NCBI GenBank assembly: GCA_019745555.1
Contig: JAIESX010000029.1
Location: 1-46,553, forward strand
Length of the DNA stretch: 46,553 nt
Direction of reading: 5' to 3'
Source: Burkholderiaceae bacterium
GTDB lineage: Bacteria; Pseudomonadota; Gammaproteobacteria; Burkholderiales; Burkholderiaceae_C
The notes under the pieces were generated by a model, which did no database searches, was not told where the DNA came from, and was given only the letters and a program-made list of their open reading frames with translations. The translations under genes were made by a program, and so were the position numbers. Within the stretch, counting starts at the first letter, position 1, and every line of letters begins with the position of its first letter. Shown here piece after piece: positions 31,158 to 41,774 of the stretch.

Positions 31158-31299
31158 GACATCTGCGCAGCACCGGCTGCTCCCTGAGCCGCCCGTGCGC
31201 CTTTTCAAATCAAGCACTTAGCGGCTTCCCGACTGTACGAGGCCGACCTGTCGGGCCAGCGCGGCCGCGGGTTCTCTTGTCCGGCAAGCGGCTCTTCCT
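31158..31299. other. 142-base gap after tRNA-Arg, no gene seen
   Basis: No ORF with a start and ribosome-binding site, no tRNA-end repeat and no integrase fragment is seen. Only weak hairpins occur (CCCGAC with GTCGGG around 31228-31256), none with a T-run. There is therefore no evidence of an integrated element at the tRNA 3' end inside the window. Confidence 0.5.
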
Positions 31300-31782
31300 T
31301 CAGGCCGCCAGCTGGCGGCGGATGTGCTGCAGCAGTCCGGCGCAGCCGTCCTCGACCAGATCGAGCACGTGTTCGAAGTCCCGTGCACCGCCGTAATACG
31401 GATCGGGCACGTCACGACCGTGGTGCTGGCTGCACCAGGCGGTGAAGCGTTGCAGCTTGTGCCGGTGCGTGTCCGGGCATCGCTGCACCAGCAGTTCCAG
31501 ATGCCCGCTATCCATGGCCAGGATCAGGTCGTACAGCTCAAAGTCTTCCATGCTCACCTGGCGCGCGCGCAGGGCGGAGAGGTCGTAGCCGCGTTGAGCG
31601 GCATGGGCCTGGCTGCGCTCGTCAGGTGGGTCGCCACGGTGGTAGCCATGGGTGCCGGCCGAATCCACCCGCACCCGCGTCGCCAGGCCGGCGTGCTCGA
31701 GCCGCTGGGCCAGCACGCCATGGGCCGTGGGGCTGCGACAGATGTTGCCGGTACAGACGAAGAGCACGGCGTAGTCAGGCAT
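31300..31782 (-). CDS. Low-molecular-weight protein-tyrosine phosphatase
   Basis: The 160-residue protein has the phosphatase loop CTGNICRS with nucleophile Cys10 and Arg16, and the general-acid Asp in VPDPYYGG, both invariant in the family. It is a cytoplasmic enzyme; in bacteria its kin often act on BY-kinases for polysaccharide export, but no such kinase lies here. Its start overlaps the end of rsmI by eight bases, so the two are co-transcribed. Confidence 0.93.
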   Translation of the reverse strand: MPDYAVLFVCTGNICRSPTAHGVLAQRLEHAGLATRVRVDSAGTHGYHRGDPPDERSQAHAAQRGYDLSALRARQVSMEDFELYDLILAMDSGHLELLVQRCPDTHRHKLQRFTAWCSQHHGRDVPDPYYGGARDFEHVLDLVEDGCAGLLQHIRRQLAA

Positions 31783-32691
31783 CGCCAGCGCCCTGCTTGA
31801 GTTTCAGGGCCGCGTCGTAGAGCGTGTTGCGCGGCGTACCCGTGATCTCGGCAGCCAGACGCACGGCACTCTTGAGCGGCAGCTCGGCCAGCAGCAGCGC
31901 CAGCACGCGCAGGCCTGCGGTGTCGGTCTCGCCGGCGCTGGCCTGGGGGTGCAGCACGACGACGAACTCGCCCCGCGCACGTTGCGCATCGGCTGCCAGC
32001 CAAGCCCCCAGTGCGGCGGCGGGCTGGGTCACGATCTGCTCGAACTGTTTGCTCAGTTCGCGCCCCAGGGTCACGGGCCGTTCGCCCAGCGGCGCCAGGG
32101 CCGCGGCCAGGGCCTCGATGCGGTGCGGGGCTTCGAGCAGCACCACGGCGCGCGGCTCGCCCGCCAGGGCCTGCACGGCCGTGGCGCGCTCGCCGGCCTT
32201 GGCCGGCAGAAAACCCGCGAAGACAAAGGCGCCATGTTCATCGACCGCGCCCGCGGCGCTCAGCGCGGTGGTCACGCTGCTGGCGCCGGGCAAGGGAACG
32301 ACCGCCAGGCCCGCGGCGCGCACGGCAGCGACCAGGCGTGCGCCGGGGTCGCTCACGGCGGGGGTGCCGGCATCGCTGACATAGGCCACGCGTTCACCGG
32401 CCTGCAGACGGCTGATGAGTTGCTGCGCGGCCTCGGCCTCGTTGTGCTGGTGCAGGGCGATCAGCGCCGAGCCGCTGCGCTCGATGCCATAGGCGCGCAG
32501 CAGCCCCTGAGTGTGGCGCGTGTCCTCGCAGGCGATGGCGTTGACGAGCTGCAGCACGTGCAGGGCGCGCAGGGTGATGTCGGCCAGGTTGCCGATGGGT
32601 GTGGCCACCACATAGAGCGCGCCCTGCGGATAATGCTGGCCAGCCGCGGCATCGTGCGCGGCGGCAAGGGCGGAGGCGTAACTGGCGTTCA

Positions 32692-32692
<1 letters not shown>
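31775..32692 (-). CDS. rsmI: 16S rRNA (cytidine-1402-2'-O)-methyltransferase
   Basis: The 305-residue SAM enzyme methylates C1402 in the decoding centre. VVATPIGNLADITLRAL near residue 30-43, CEDTRHTQGLL and SDAGTPAVSDPG are family motifs. No ATG fits; the start is TTG behind a strong GAGGAG. That TTG shares its first base with the ATG of yraN on the other strand, so each gene's ribosome-binding site lies inside the other. The pairing with yraN-diaA-dolP is conserved in E. coli. Confidence 0.93.
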
Positions 32693-34419
<1,727 letters not shown>

Positions 34420-34452
34420 GGCGACGGCGCGCTCTCCACCCGGGCGTGCCCC

Positions 34453-35358
34453 TCAGCTCCTCAGGCGGCGGATCAGGCTGGAGGTGTCCCAGCGTCCGCC
34501 GCCCATGCCCTGCACATCGGCGTAGAACTGGTCGAGCAGGGCCGTGACCGGCAAGCGAGCCCCGTTGCGGCGCGCTTCCTCCAGCACCAGACCCAGATCC
34601 TTGCGCATCCAGTCCACAGCGAAGCCGAAGTCGAACTGATTGGCCACCATGGTCTTGCCACGGTTGTCCATCTGCCAGCTTTGCGCGGCCCCCTTGCCGA
34701 TCACGTCCAGCACCAGGTCCATGTCCAGACCAGCCTGCTGGCCGAAGGCCACGGCCTCGGCCAGACCCTGGATCACGCCCGCGACCGCGACCTGGTTGAC
34801 CATCTTGGCGAGCTGTCCGGCGCCGCTGTCGCCGATGCGGGTGCAGGCGCGCGCATAGGCCAGGGCTACGGGTTTCATCGCATCAAAGGCCGCCGTATCG
34901 CCGCCGCACATGATGGTGAGCGCACCGTTCTGCGCGCCGGCCTGGCCGCCCGAAACCGGGGCATCGACGAAATGCAGGCCGTGGTCACGTGCCACGCTGT
35001 AGAGCTCGCGCGCGACTTCGGCCGAGGCCGTGGTGTGGTCCGCAAAGACCGCGCCGGCCTTCATGCCGGTATAGGCGCCGTCGGGCCCCAGCACCACGCT
35101 GCGCAGGTCGGCATCGTTGCCCACGCAGGCGAACACGAGGTCGGCGCCGGTGGCAGCCTCGCGCGGCGTGGCGGCAGCCTGGCCGCCGAACTCCGCCACC
35201 CAGGCCTGGGCCTTGGCTGCCGTGCGGTTGTAGACCGTGACGCGGTGTCCCGCTCTTGCGAGGTGGCCCGCCATGGGATAACCCATGACACCCAGGCCGA
35301 GGAAAGCGACGGTGCGTGGTGCAGTGGTTTCGTAGCTGCGTGGGTTCAGACTGGGCAT
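34453..35358 (-). CDS. NAD(P)-dependent beta-hydroxyacid dehydrogenase family oxidoreductase
   Basis: The 301-residue protein has the Rossmann motif GLGVMG at residues 21-26, the substrate loop VDAPVSGGQAGA near 131-142 and the catalytic Lys185 in GQLAKMVNQ. Family members include 2-hydroxy-3-oxopropionate reductase (GarR/GlxR) and 3-hydroxyisobutyrate dehydrogenase; the exact substrate is not resolved. TCAGGAG precedes the ATG. It sits downstream of pilU but behind a terminator, so it is probably separate. Confidence 0.9.
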   Translation of the reverse strand: MPSLNPRSYETTAPRTVAFLGLGVMGYPMAGHLARAGHRVTVYNRTAAKAQAWVAEFGGQAAATPREAATGADLVFACVGNDADLRSVVLGPDGAYTGMKAGAVFADHTTASAEVARELYSVARDHGLHFVDAPVSGGQAGAQNGALTIMCGGDTAAFDAMKPVALAYARACTRIGDSGAGQLAKMVNQVAVAGVIQGLAEAVAFGQQAGLDMDLVLDVIGKGAAQSWQMDNRGKTMVANQFDFGFAVDWMRKDLGLVLEEARRNGARLPVTALLDQFYADVQGMGGGRWDTSSLIRRLRS

Positions 35359-35375
35359 GGCGACTCCTGAAATGA

Positions 35376-35406
35376 AAAATGGTCTGATGCCAAGGCATCA
35401 GACCAT
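35376..35406 (-). terminator. Terminator of the pilT-pilU unit
   Basis: ATGGTCTGATGCC pairs with GGCATCAGACCAT (35379-35391 and 35394-35406), a 13-bp stem with a two-base gap, and on the minus strand it is followed by TTTTTC. It lies between the pilU stop and the dehydrogenase start. Confidence 0.9.
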
Positions 35407-35426
35407 GGGGGTGAGGTGGGTCCGGT

Positions 35427-36563
35427 TCAGACGATGGCGAGGTTCTCGGTGCCTGCCGCCAGGTCCTGCGACTTGCCGCGCTGGCTGTTGAGCTTGATCT
35501 GCAGACGCAGGTCGTTGAGCGAGTCGGCGTTGCGCAGCGCGTCCTCGTAGCTGATCTGGTTGTTCTCGTAGAGATCGAACAGGGCCTGGTCGAAGGTCTG
35601 CATGCCGATGTTGCGGCTCTTCTTCATGATCTCCTTGATCTCGGCGATCTCGCCCTTGAAGATCAGGTCCGAGATCAGCGGCGAGTTCAGCATGATCTCC
35701 ACCGCGGCGATCCGGCCCTTGTTGTCCTGCTTGGGAATCAGGCGCTGCGAGATCAGGGCACGCAGGTTGAGCGAGAGGTCCATCAGCAGCTGCGGGCGGC
35801 GCTCTTCAGGGAAGAAGTTGATGATGCGGTCCAGCGCCTGGTTGGCGCTGTTGGCGTGCAGCGTGGCCAGACAGAGGTGGCCGGTCTCGGCGAAGGCCAC
35901 GGCGTGCTCCATGGTCTCGCGGTCGCGGATCTCACCCATCAGGATCACGTCCGGCGCCTGACGCAGCGTGTTCTTGAGCGCGATTTCCCAGCTGTCGGTG
36001 TCCAGGCCCACTTCGCGCTGCGTGACCACGCAGTTCTTGTGCGGATGCACGAACTCCACAGGATCCTCGATGGTGATGATGTGGCCCTGCGAATTCTCGT
36101 TGCGCCAGTCCACCATGGCCGCCAGCGTGGTCGACTTGCCCGAGCCCGTGGCCCCCACCAGGATGCACAGGCCGCGCTTGGCCATGGTGACCTCCTTGAG
36201 CACCTGGGGCACGCCCAGGGTGTCGATGGTGGGCAGGGTCATGGGAATGACCCGCAGCACCAGGCCGACCTTGCCCTGCTGGATGAAGGCGTTGGCGCGG
36301 AAGCGGCCGATGCCCGGCGGCGAGATCGCAAAATTGCACTCCTTGGTGCGTTCGAACTCGGCAATCTGCTTGTCGTTCATCACAGAGCGCGCCAGCGCCA
36401 TGGTGTGGGCTGCGCCCAGGGGCTGGGGCGAGACCTTGGTGATCTTGCCGTCGACCTTGATGGCGGGCGGGAAGTCGGCCGTGATGAACAGGTCGCTGCC
36501 GTTGCGGCTGATCATCAGCCGCAGCAGATCATTGATGAATTTGGTTGCCTGGTCGCGCTCCAT
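35427..36563 (-). CDS. pilU: Type IV pilus retraction ATPase PilU
   Basis: The 378-residue hexameric ATPase is a PilT paralogue. Walker A GATGSGKS is at residues 137-144; the Walker B region VILMGEIRDRETMEHA and the His box ATLHANSANQALDRI follow. The C-terminal extension past PilT length is typical of PilU, which helps PilT retract pili under load. A near-perfect ribosome-binding site (AAGGAGGT) precedes the ATG. It follows pilT by 38 bases. Confidence 0.96.
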   Translation of the reverse strand: MERDQATKFINDLLRLMISRNGSDLFITADFPPAIKVDGKITKVSPQPLGAAHTMALARSVMNDKQIAEFERTKECNFAISPPGIGRFRANAFIQQGKVGLVLRVIPMTLPTIDTLGVPQVLKEVTMAKRGLCILVGATGSGKSTTLAAMVDWRNENSQGHIITIEDPVEFVHPHKNCVVTQREVGLDTDSWEIALKNTLRQAPDVILMGEIRDRETMEHAVAFAETGHLCLATLHANSANQALDRIINFFPEERRPQLLMDLSLNLRALISQRLIPKQDNKGRIAAVEIMLNSPLISDLIFKGEIAEIKEIMKKSRNIGMQTFDQALFDLYENNQISYEDALRNADSLNDLRLQIKLNSQRGKSQDLAAGTENLAIV

Positions 36564-36601
36564 GAGAGCACCTCCTTTTCAGTGAGCCCTGACGGCTGTC
36601 A

Positions 36602-37645
36602 TCAGCCCGGGAAGTTCTCCGGAATCTTGGCCTTGCCGCGCGCCTCGGCGGCGCTGATGACGTTGCGGCGCACCAGGTCGGTCAGGTTCTGGTCCAGGGT
36701 CTGCATGCCCACGCTGTTGCCGGTCTGGATGCTGGAATACATCTGCGCCACCTTGGCCTCGCGGATCAGGTTGCGGATGGCCGGTGTGCCCAGCATGATC
36801 TCGTGCGCAGCCACGCGGCCGCTGCCGTCCTTGGTCTTGCACAGGGTCTGCGAGATCACGGCCTGCAGCGATTCCGACAGCATGGCGCGCACCATCTCCT
36901 TTTCCTCGGCGGGGAACACGTCGATGATGCGGTCGATGGTCTTGGCGGCGCTGGAAGTGTGCAGGGTGCCGAAGACCAGGTGGCCGGTTTCCGCGGCCGT
37001 CATGGCCAGGCGGATCGTCTCGAGGTCGCGCATTTCGCCCACGAGGATGGCGTCCGGGTCTTCACGCAGCGCGGACTTCAGGGCGGCGGCGAAGCTCAAG
37101 GTGTGCGGCCCCACTTCACGCTGGTTGATCAGGCACTTCTTGGACTCGTGCACGAATTCGATCGGGTCCTCCACCGTCAGGATGTGGCCGAACTCCGTCT
37201 CGTTGAGGTGGTTGACCATGGCGGCCAGCGTGGTGGACTTGCCCGAACCCGTGGGTCCGGTCACCAGCACCAGGCCGCGCGGCTTGAGCGCCAGGTCGGC
37301 GAAGATCTTGGGTGCGTTGAGCTGCTCCAGCGTGAGGATCTTGCTCGGAATCGTCCGGAACACCGCGGCCGCGCCGCGCTGGGTGTTGAAGGCGTTGACG
37401 CGGAAACGCGCCAGGCCGTCGATCTCGAAGGAGAAGTCGACCTCCAGGAACTCCTCGTAGTTCTTGCGCTGGGTGTCGTTCATGATGTCGTACACCATGG
37501 CGTGCACTTCCTTGTGCCCCAGGGCGTCGACGTTGATGCGGCGCACATCGCCATGCACACGGATCATGGGTGGCAGGCCGGCGGAGAGGTGCAGGTCGGA
37601 AGCCTTGTTCTTGACACTGAATGCCAGCAGTTGGGTGATGTCCAC
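36602..37645 (-). CDS. pilT: Type IV pilus retraction ATPase PilT
   Basis: The 347-residue protein depolymerises pili during twitching. Walker A GPTGSGKS is at residues 130-137; AILVGEMRDLETIRLA and FGTLHTSSAAKTIDRI are the Walker B and His boxes. The start is taken as GTG (VDITQLLAFSVKNKASDLHL), which gives the family's usual length. An ATG 13 codons upstream lies on top of a CATAAT -10-like element and two bases from the yggS start, so it is less likely. It is divergent from yggS. Confidence 0.95.
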   Translation of the reverse strand: MDITQLLAFSVKNKASDLHLSAGLPPMIRVHGDVRRINVDALGHKEVHAMVYDIMNDTQRKNYEEFLEVDFSFEIDGLARFRVNAFNTQRGAAAVFRTIPSKILTLEQLNAPKIFADLALKPRGLVLVTGPTGSGKSTTLAAMVNHLNETEFGHILTVEDPIEFVHESKKCLINQREVGPHTLSFAAALKSALREDPDAILVGEMRDLETIRLAMTAAETGHLVFGTLHTSSAAKTIDRIIDVFPAEEKEMVRAMLSESLQAVISQTLCKTKDGSGRVAAHEIMLGTPAIRNLIREAKVAQMYSSIQTGNSVGMQTLDQNLTDLVRRNVISAAEARGKAKIPENFPG

Positions 37646-37685
37646 GGTCCCTCTGTCCTTATCTTTGCTACGCTTGCGAAACATT

Positions 37686-38378
37686 ATGACCGTGATTGCC
37701 GCCCAGCTCCAAGCCGTTCATGCCCGTATCGCCGCCGCGTGTCTTGCCGCGGGTCGCAGCACCGACAGCGTGCAGCTGCTCGCCGTCTCCAAGACCTTCG
37801 GCCCCGAGGCCGTGCGTACCGCGCACGCGGCGGGTCAGATGGCCTTTGGCGAGAACTACATCCAGGAGGCCGTGGACAAGATGGCTCTGCTGGCCGATCT
37901 GCCCTTGCAGTGGCATTGCATCGGACCGATCCAGAGCAACAAGACCCGTCTCGTGGCCGCGCACTTCCAGTGGGCGCAGACCGTAGACCGGCTCAAGATC
38001 GCGCAACGGCTCAGCGAGCAGCGGCCGGACCGCCTGCCGCCCTTGCAGGTCTGTCTCCAGGTCAATGTGGATGGTGGCCTCACCAAGTCCGGCGTCAGTC
38101 CGGACGAGCTGCCGGCGCTGGCGCAGGCCGTGGCCGCGCTGCCGCGCCTGCAGCTGCGCGGCCTGATGTGCATCCCTGATCCGCAGGAGGATGCCGAGGC
38201 CATGCGTGCCGTCTTCCTGCGCGCCCGGGCACTCTACGACGCGCTGCGCGCGCACGGCTTGCCGCTGGACACGCTGTCCATGGGCATGAGTGGTGATCTG
38301 GAAGCGGCCATCGCGGCCGGCAGCACGATGGTGCGCGTGGGCACGGCCATCTTTGGCGGACGCAGCAGCGTGAAATAA
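37686..38378 (+). CDS. yggS: YggS-family pyridoxal-phosphate homeostasis protein
   Basis: The 230-residue protein has a PLP-binding Lys36 in LLAVSKTFG, followed by GENYIQEA, WHCIGPIQSNK, and MCIPDPQEDAEAMRAVF, ending with the phosphate-binding MGMSGDLEAAIAAGSTMVRVG. It buffers free PLP and affects amino-acid balance. A position beside pilT is conserved in many proteobacteria without a known mechanistic link. The start is two bases from the alternative pilT ATG, so promoters overlap the coding regions. Confidence 0.95.
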   Translation: MTVIAAQLQAVHARIAAACLAAGRSTDSVQLLAVSKTFGPEAVRTAHAAGQMAFGENYIQEAVDKMALLADLPLQWHCIGPIQSNKTRLVAAHFQWAQTVDRLKIAQRLSEQRPDRLPPLQVCLQVNVDGGLTKSGVSPDELPALAQAVAALPRLQLRGLMCIPDPQEDAEAMRAVFLRARALYDALRAHGLPLDTLSMGMSGDLEAAIAAGSTMVRVGTAIFGGRSSVK

Positions 38379-38410
38379 GTCACGTGCGGCAGACCCCGTG
38401 GTCGGGGGCT

Positions 38411-38450
38411 GGGTTTACCCGGGGGGGCAGTCCCGGCGTTTACATAAAAT
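38411..38450 (+). promoter_or_regulatory. Promoter region of the pseudopilin gene with shared GGGTTTAC element
   Basis: GGGTTTAC followed by CCGGG (38411-38423) repeats the element before the atp operon, again about 30 bases ahead of an AT-rich -10-like hexamer, here TAAAAT (38445-38450). CCGGG (38419-38423) and CCCGG (38432-38436) form a short inverted repeat. No ribosome-binding site is seen before the ATG at 38476. Confidence 0.42.
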
Positions 38451-38475
38451 TACAAATCAAACGACCATCTCCCCC

Positions 38476-38958
38476 ATGTGCCACCTGCCAGCCCCTCCGG
38501 CGTCGCGACGCGCGCCGGGCTTCACGCTCATCGAGCTGCTGCTGGTGGTCGGCCTGCTGGGTGTGCTGGCGGCCATCGCGCTGCCCATGGTCCAGAACCA
38601 CCGGGAGCGCATCCGCCAGACCCATGCCGTGCAGGACATCGTGGTGCTGCAGGCCCTGATCCGCGACTTCCGGCTCGACAACGGCCGCTACCCCGGCACC
38701 TTGGCCGAGGTCGGCAATGCCGGCCGCGTCGACCCCTGGGGCCATCCCTATGTCTATCAGGAACTCGAGAGTGCGCCGGGCAAGGGCAAGGCCCGCAAGG
38801 ACCGCAAGCTCAACCCGCTCAACTCCGACTTCGATCTCTACAGCGTGGGCAAGAATGGCGTGTCCAAGACCCAGCTGACCAACAAGGACAGCCTGGACGA
38901 CATCGTGCGGGCCAATGACGGCGCCTACGTGGGCCTGGCCGCCGACTACACGCGCTGA
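38476..38958 (+). CDS. GspG-like type II secretion pseudopilin
   Basis: The 160-residue protein has a type III signal: a 15-residue leader ends in Gly before FTLIELLLVVGLLGVLAAIA, with the conserved Glu at position 5 of the mature chain. The C-terminal half has DPWGHPYVYQ and NSDFDLYSVGKNG, the calcium-site pattern of the major pseudopilin GspG. No other secretion gene is near, so it is an orphan. It is eight bases upstream of a GGDEF-EAL gene and probably co-transcribed. Confidence 0.9.
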   Translation: MCHLPAPPASRRAPGFTLIELLLVVGLLGVLAAIALPMVQNHRERIRQTHAVQDIVVLQALIRDFRLDNGRYPGTLAEVGNAGRVDPWGHPYVYQELESAPGKGKARKDRKLNPLNSDFDLYSVGKNGVSKTQLTNKDSLDDIVRANDGAYVGLAADYTR

Positions 38959-38966
38959 GGCCGGCG

Positions 38967-41756
38967 ATGCGCAACATGCTCTCCCTGCTCAGGCTCCCGA
39001 TCCACGGTCTGTTCCTGCGCAGCCGGGTGGCGCAGCGGGTCTTCACCCTGTTCCTGCTCTCGGCCCTGTTGCCGGCGCTGCTGCTGGCCCTGCTGGCCTG
39101 GGTGCAGATGCGTGCGATGGATCGCGAGCACGTGCAGAGGCAGCTGGAGCTGGAGGCCGCGAGCTACACCAGCGGCCTCTACGAGCGCCTGCTGGGCGCC
39201 CACTTCATGCTGGGCGTGCAGGCCGTGAGCCTGCGCCAGGGCGTGACGCCGGACCCGGAGCTCGACGGTCCGGCGCGGCGTGTCTACACACGCATCGAGG
39301 TGCAGCCCGCAGCCGATGGCGCGACGGGATCCGAGGCGGCGCGGGCCCATCTGGCACGCGGCGAGAGCCTGCTGCTGACGCAGGGCGAGGTGCAGGCGCC
39401 GCGTCTGCTGCTGGTGCGCGCGATCGACCCGGCGCGGCCCGAGCTCGGCCTGCTGCGCGGTGAGCTCGCGCCGGACCACCTCTGGGGCGACGCCGAGGAC
39501 CTGGCCCACCAGACCCAGGTCTGCGTGCGCGACGCCCTGGGCCTGGTGCTGCATTGCACCGACCCCGCGCTGCGTCCGCTGGCCGAACGCCAGGGCCTGC
39601 AGGCCACGGACCCGCAGGAGATCGCGCAGCCGCACATCACGCGCAGCCTCTTCCTGCGCGCGCGTTTCGCCGCCGATGACTGGACCGTGCTGGTCCTGCG
39701 CCCGGCCGAGGCGGCCGATCCGGGCTGGGGCCGGCTGGGCTATCTCTTCCTGGGGGTGGTCCTGCTCATCCTGCTGCTCGTGGCCCTGCTCAGCGGCGTG
39801 CAGCTGCGGCGCACCCTGGTGCCGCTGGAGCGTCTGATCGAGGGCACGCGGCGGATCGCGCGCGAGGACTTCAACCACCCCGTGCCGCTGCAGCGTGACG
39901 ACGAGTTCGGCGAGCTCGGCCATGCGCTCAACAAGATGGCGGCACGCCTGGGCCGGCAGATGGGCACGCTGCGCGCGCTGGCCGAGATCGACCACGAGAT
40001 CCTGGCGCGCGCCGACATGGAGCAGATCATCACCCGCGTGCAGGAGCGCCTGCACGAGCTCTGGCCCCAGGCCGTGACCAGCATGGTGGTGTTCGACCGC
40101 CAGGCGGCGGACTTCGGCATCGTGCACCTGCACGCCGGCGGGGGCGAGATGACGGCCAAGGTGCCGAGCAAGCTCGAGCCCTGGCTGCTCGAGCGCCTGG
40201 CGCGCGATTACGACGGCATGTGGTTCGACGTCGGTGGCGGCGAGCTGCCCGACTTCCTGTCCATGGTGGTCGATGCCGGCGCCCAGCGCATCCTGGTGCT
40301 GCCCATCTTCTGGCGCGAGCGGGTCAGCGGCCTGCTGGCCGTCGGCCTGATGGAGCCGCGCGAATTCAGCCATGAGCTGGTGCAGCAGGCGCGCGATCTG
40401 GTCAACCGCATCGGCGTGGCCCTGGCGGCCCAGGCCCGTGACGAGCAGCTCAAGTTCCAGGCCTTCCATGACGCACTCACGGGCCTGCCCAACCGCCCGC
40501 TGCTGCTGGAGCGGCTCACGCAGGAAATGGCGCGCGCGCGCCGCAGTGACCGCCTGCTCGCGGTGCTGTTCATCGACCTCGACCGTTTCAAGAAGATCAA
40601 CGACAGCCTGGGCCACGAGGCCGGCGACCGCCTGCTGTGCCAGGTGGCCGAACGCCTGCTCTCCAGCACCCGCGAGGGCGATACCGTGGCGCGCCTGAGC
40701 GGCGACGAATTCGTCGTGCTGCTCCCTGATCTGGGCAGCCCGCAGCAGGCCGCGCGCCTGGCCGGCGAGATGCAGGGCCTGCTGGGCGAGCCCTTCCTGA
40801 TCGGTGAGAGCACAGCTTACGTGGGGGCCAGCATCGGCGTGGCCATCTTCCCGGACGACGGCAGCCTGGCTTCCGAGCTGCTCAAGAAGGCTGACATGGC
40901 CATGTACCGGGCCAAGGCCACGGGGCGTGGACGTGTCGTCTTCTTCGAGGAAGGCATGAACGTCGCGCAGCAGGAACAGTCCCTGCTCGAGCGCGAGCTG
41001 CGCCTGGCCATCGCGCGTGGTCAGCTCTCGTTGCGCTATCAGCCGCGCATCCTGCTGGCCGATGGACGACTGGCCGGCGCCGAGGCCCTGCTGCGCTGGG
41101 AGCACCCGGAGCTCGGGCAGGTCAGCCCCGAGAAGTTCATCCCCCTGGCCGAGGAGGTGGGATTGATCGACGAACTCGGCCACTGGGTGCTGCAGCAGGT
41201 CTGCGCGCAGCTGGCCCAGTGGCAGGCTGCCGACTATCGCATCTCCATCTCGGTCAATGTCTCGGGGCGCCAGCTGCGCTCGGGGCGTCTGGTCCAGCAG
41301 GTGCAGCAGGCGCTGGACGCGGCCGGGGTGTCTGCGGCCAGGCTGGAGCTGGAAGTGACCGAAGGCACGCTGATCGACGACATCGAGGCGGCCAGTGAGC
41401 AGCTGGCGCAGATCAAGCGCACTGGCGTGATCCTGGCGCTCGACGACTTCGGCACCGGCTACTCCTCGCTGCGCCACCTGCAGCAGCTGCCCCTGGACAT
41501 CCTCAAGATCGACCGGTCCTTCATCCACGGCCTGGGCGAGGACGACGGGGCCGGCAGCATCGTGCACTCCATCATCGCCCTGGCTCATGCCCTGGGCAAG
41601 ACCGTGGTGGCCGAAGGCGTGGAGAACGCGCGTCAGGCCGAGCTGCTGCGCATCTGGCATTGCGAGCAGGCCCAAGGCTATTTCTACAGCGTGCCGCTGA
41701 CAGCCGCCGAGCTGGAGCAGGAGCTGACGCCTTCGCGCCCGGCCGAGCTCACCTGA
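38967..41756 (+). CDS. Membrane GGDEF-EAL protein (diguanylate cyclase/phosphodiesterase)
   Basis: The 929-residue inner-membrane protein has a membrane helix near residues 24-45, a periplasmic sensor region, a second helix near 252-275, HAMP, a GAF-like domain (about 340-490), GGDEF and EAL. The cyclase site reads SGDEF (578-582) rather than GGDEF, with an RxxD inhibitory site (REGD) five residues ahead. The EAL site is intact: EALLRW from residue 706, then DDFGTGYSS and KIDRSFIHG. Phosphodiesterase activity seems likely; cyclase activity is possible since SGDEF enzymes can be active. Confidence 0.93.
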   Translation: MRNMLSLLRLPIHGLFLRSRVAQRVFTLFLLSALLPALLLALLAWVQMRAMDREHVQRQLELEAASYTSGLYERLLGAHFMLGVQAVSLRQGVTPDPELDGPARRVYTRIEVQPAADGATGSEAARAHLARGESLLLTQGEVQAPRLLLVRAIDPARPELGLLRGELAPDHLWGDAEDLAHQTQVCVRDALGLVLHCTDPALRPLAERQGLQATDPQEIAQPHITRSLFLRARFAADDWTVLVLRPAEAADPGWGRLGYLFLGVVLLILLLVALLSGVQLRRTLVPLERLIEGTRRIAREDFNHPVPLQRDDEFGELGHALNKMAARLGRQMGTLRALAEIDHEILARADMEQIITRVQERLHELWPQAVTSMVVFDRQAADFGIVHLHAGGGEMTAKVPSKLEPWLLERLARDYDGMWFDVGGGELPDFLSMVVDAGAQRILVLPIFWRERVSGLLAVGLMEPREFSHELVQQARDLVNRIGVALAAQARDEQLKFQAFHDALTGLPNRPLLLERLTQEMARARRSDRLLAVLFIDLDRFKKINDSLGHEAGDRLLCQVAERLLSSTREGDTVARLSGDEFVVLLPDLGSPQQAARLAGEMQGLLGEPFLIGESTAYVGASIGVAIFPDDGSLASELLKKADMAMYRAKATGRGRVVFFEEGMNVAQQEQSLLERELRLAIARGQLSLRYQPRILLADGRLAGAEALLRWEHPELGQVSPEKFIPLAEEVGLIDELGHWVLQQVCAQLAQWQAADYRISISVNVSGRQLRSGRLVQQVQQALDAAGVSAARLELEVTEGTLIDDIEAASEQLAQIKRTGVILALDDFGTGYSSLRHLQQLPLDILKIDRSFIHGLGEDDGAGSIVHSIIALAHALGKTVVAEGVENARQAELLRIWHCEQAQGYFYSVPLTAAELEQELTPSRPAELT

Positions 41757-41774
41757 GCGCAGGCGCAGGGCGGC

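Noticed and set aside
31009..31221. Short ORFs over tRNA-Arg
   Set aside because: They read through a full cloverleaf with encoded CCA; no ribosome-binding site.
31082..31299. tRNA-Arg as an integration site for a mobile element
   Set aside because: No direct repeat of the tRNA end, no integrase and no change in composition downstream; core genes resume at once.
35427..37645. pilT and pilU as a recent tandem duplication
   Set aside because: They differ in length and in most residues outside the ATPase motifs; they are the ancient paralogues normally found together.
39009..41675. Long minus-strand frame across the GGDEF-EAL gene
   Set aside because: Gln/His-rich shadow translation without motifs; the plus strand has complete, ordered domains.
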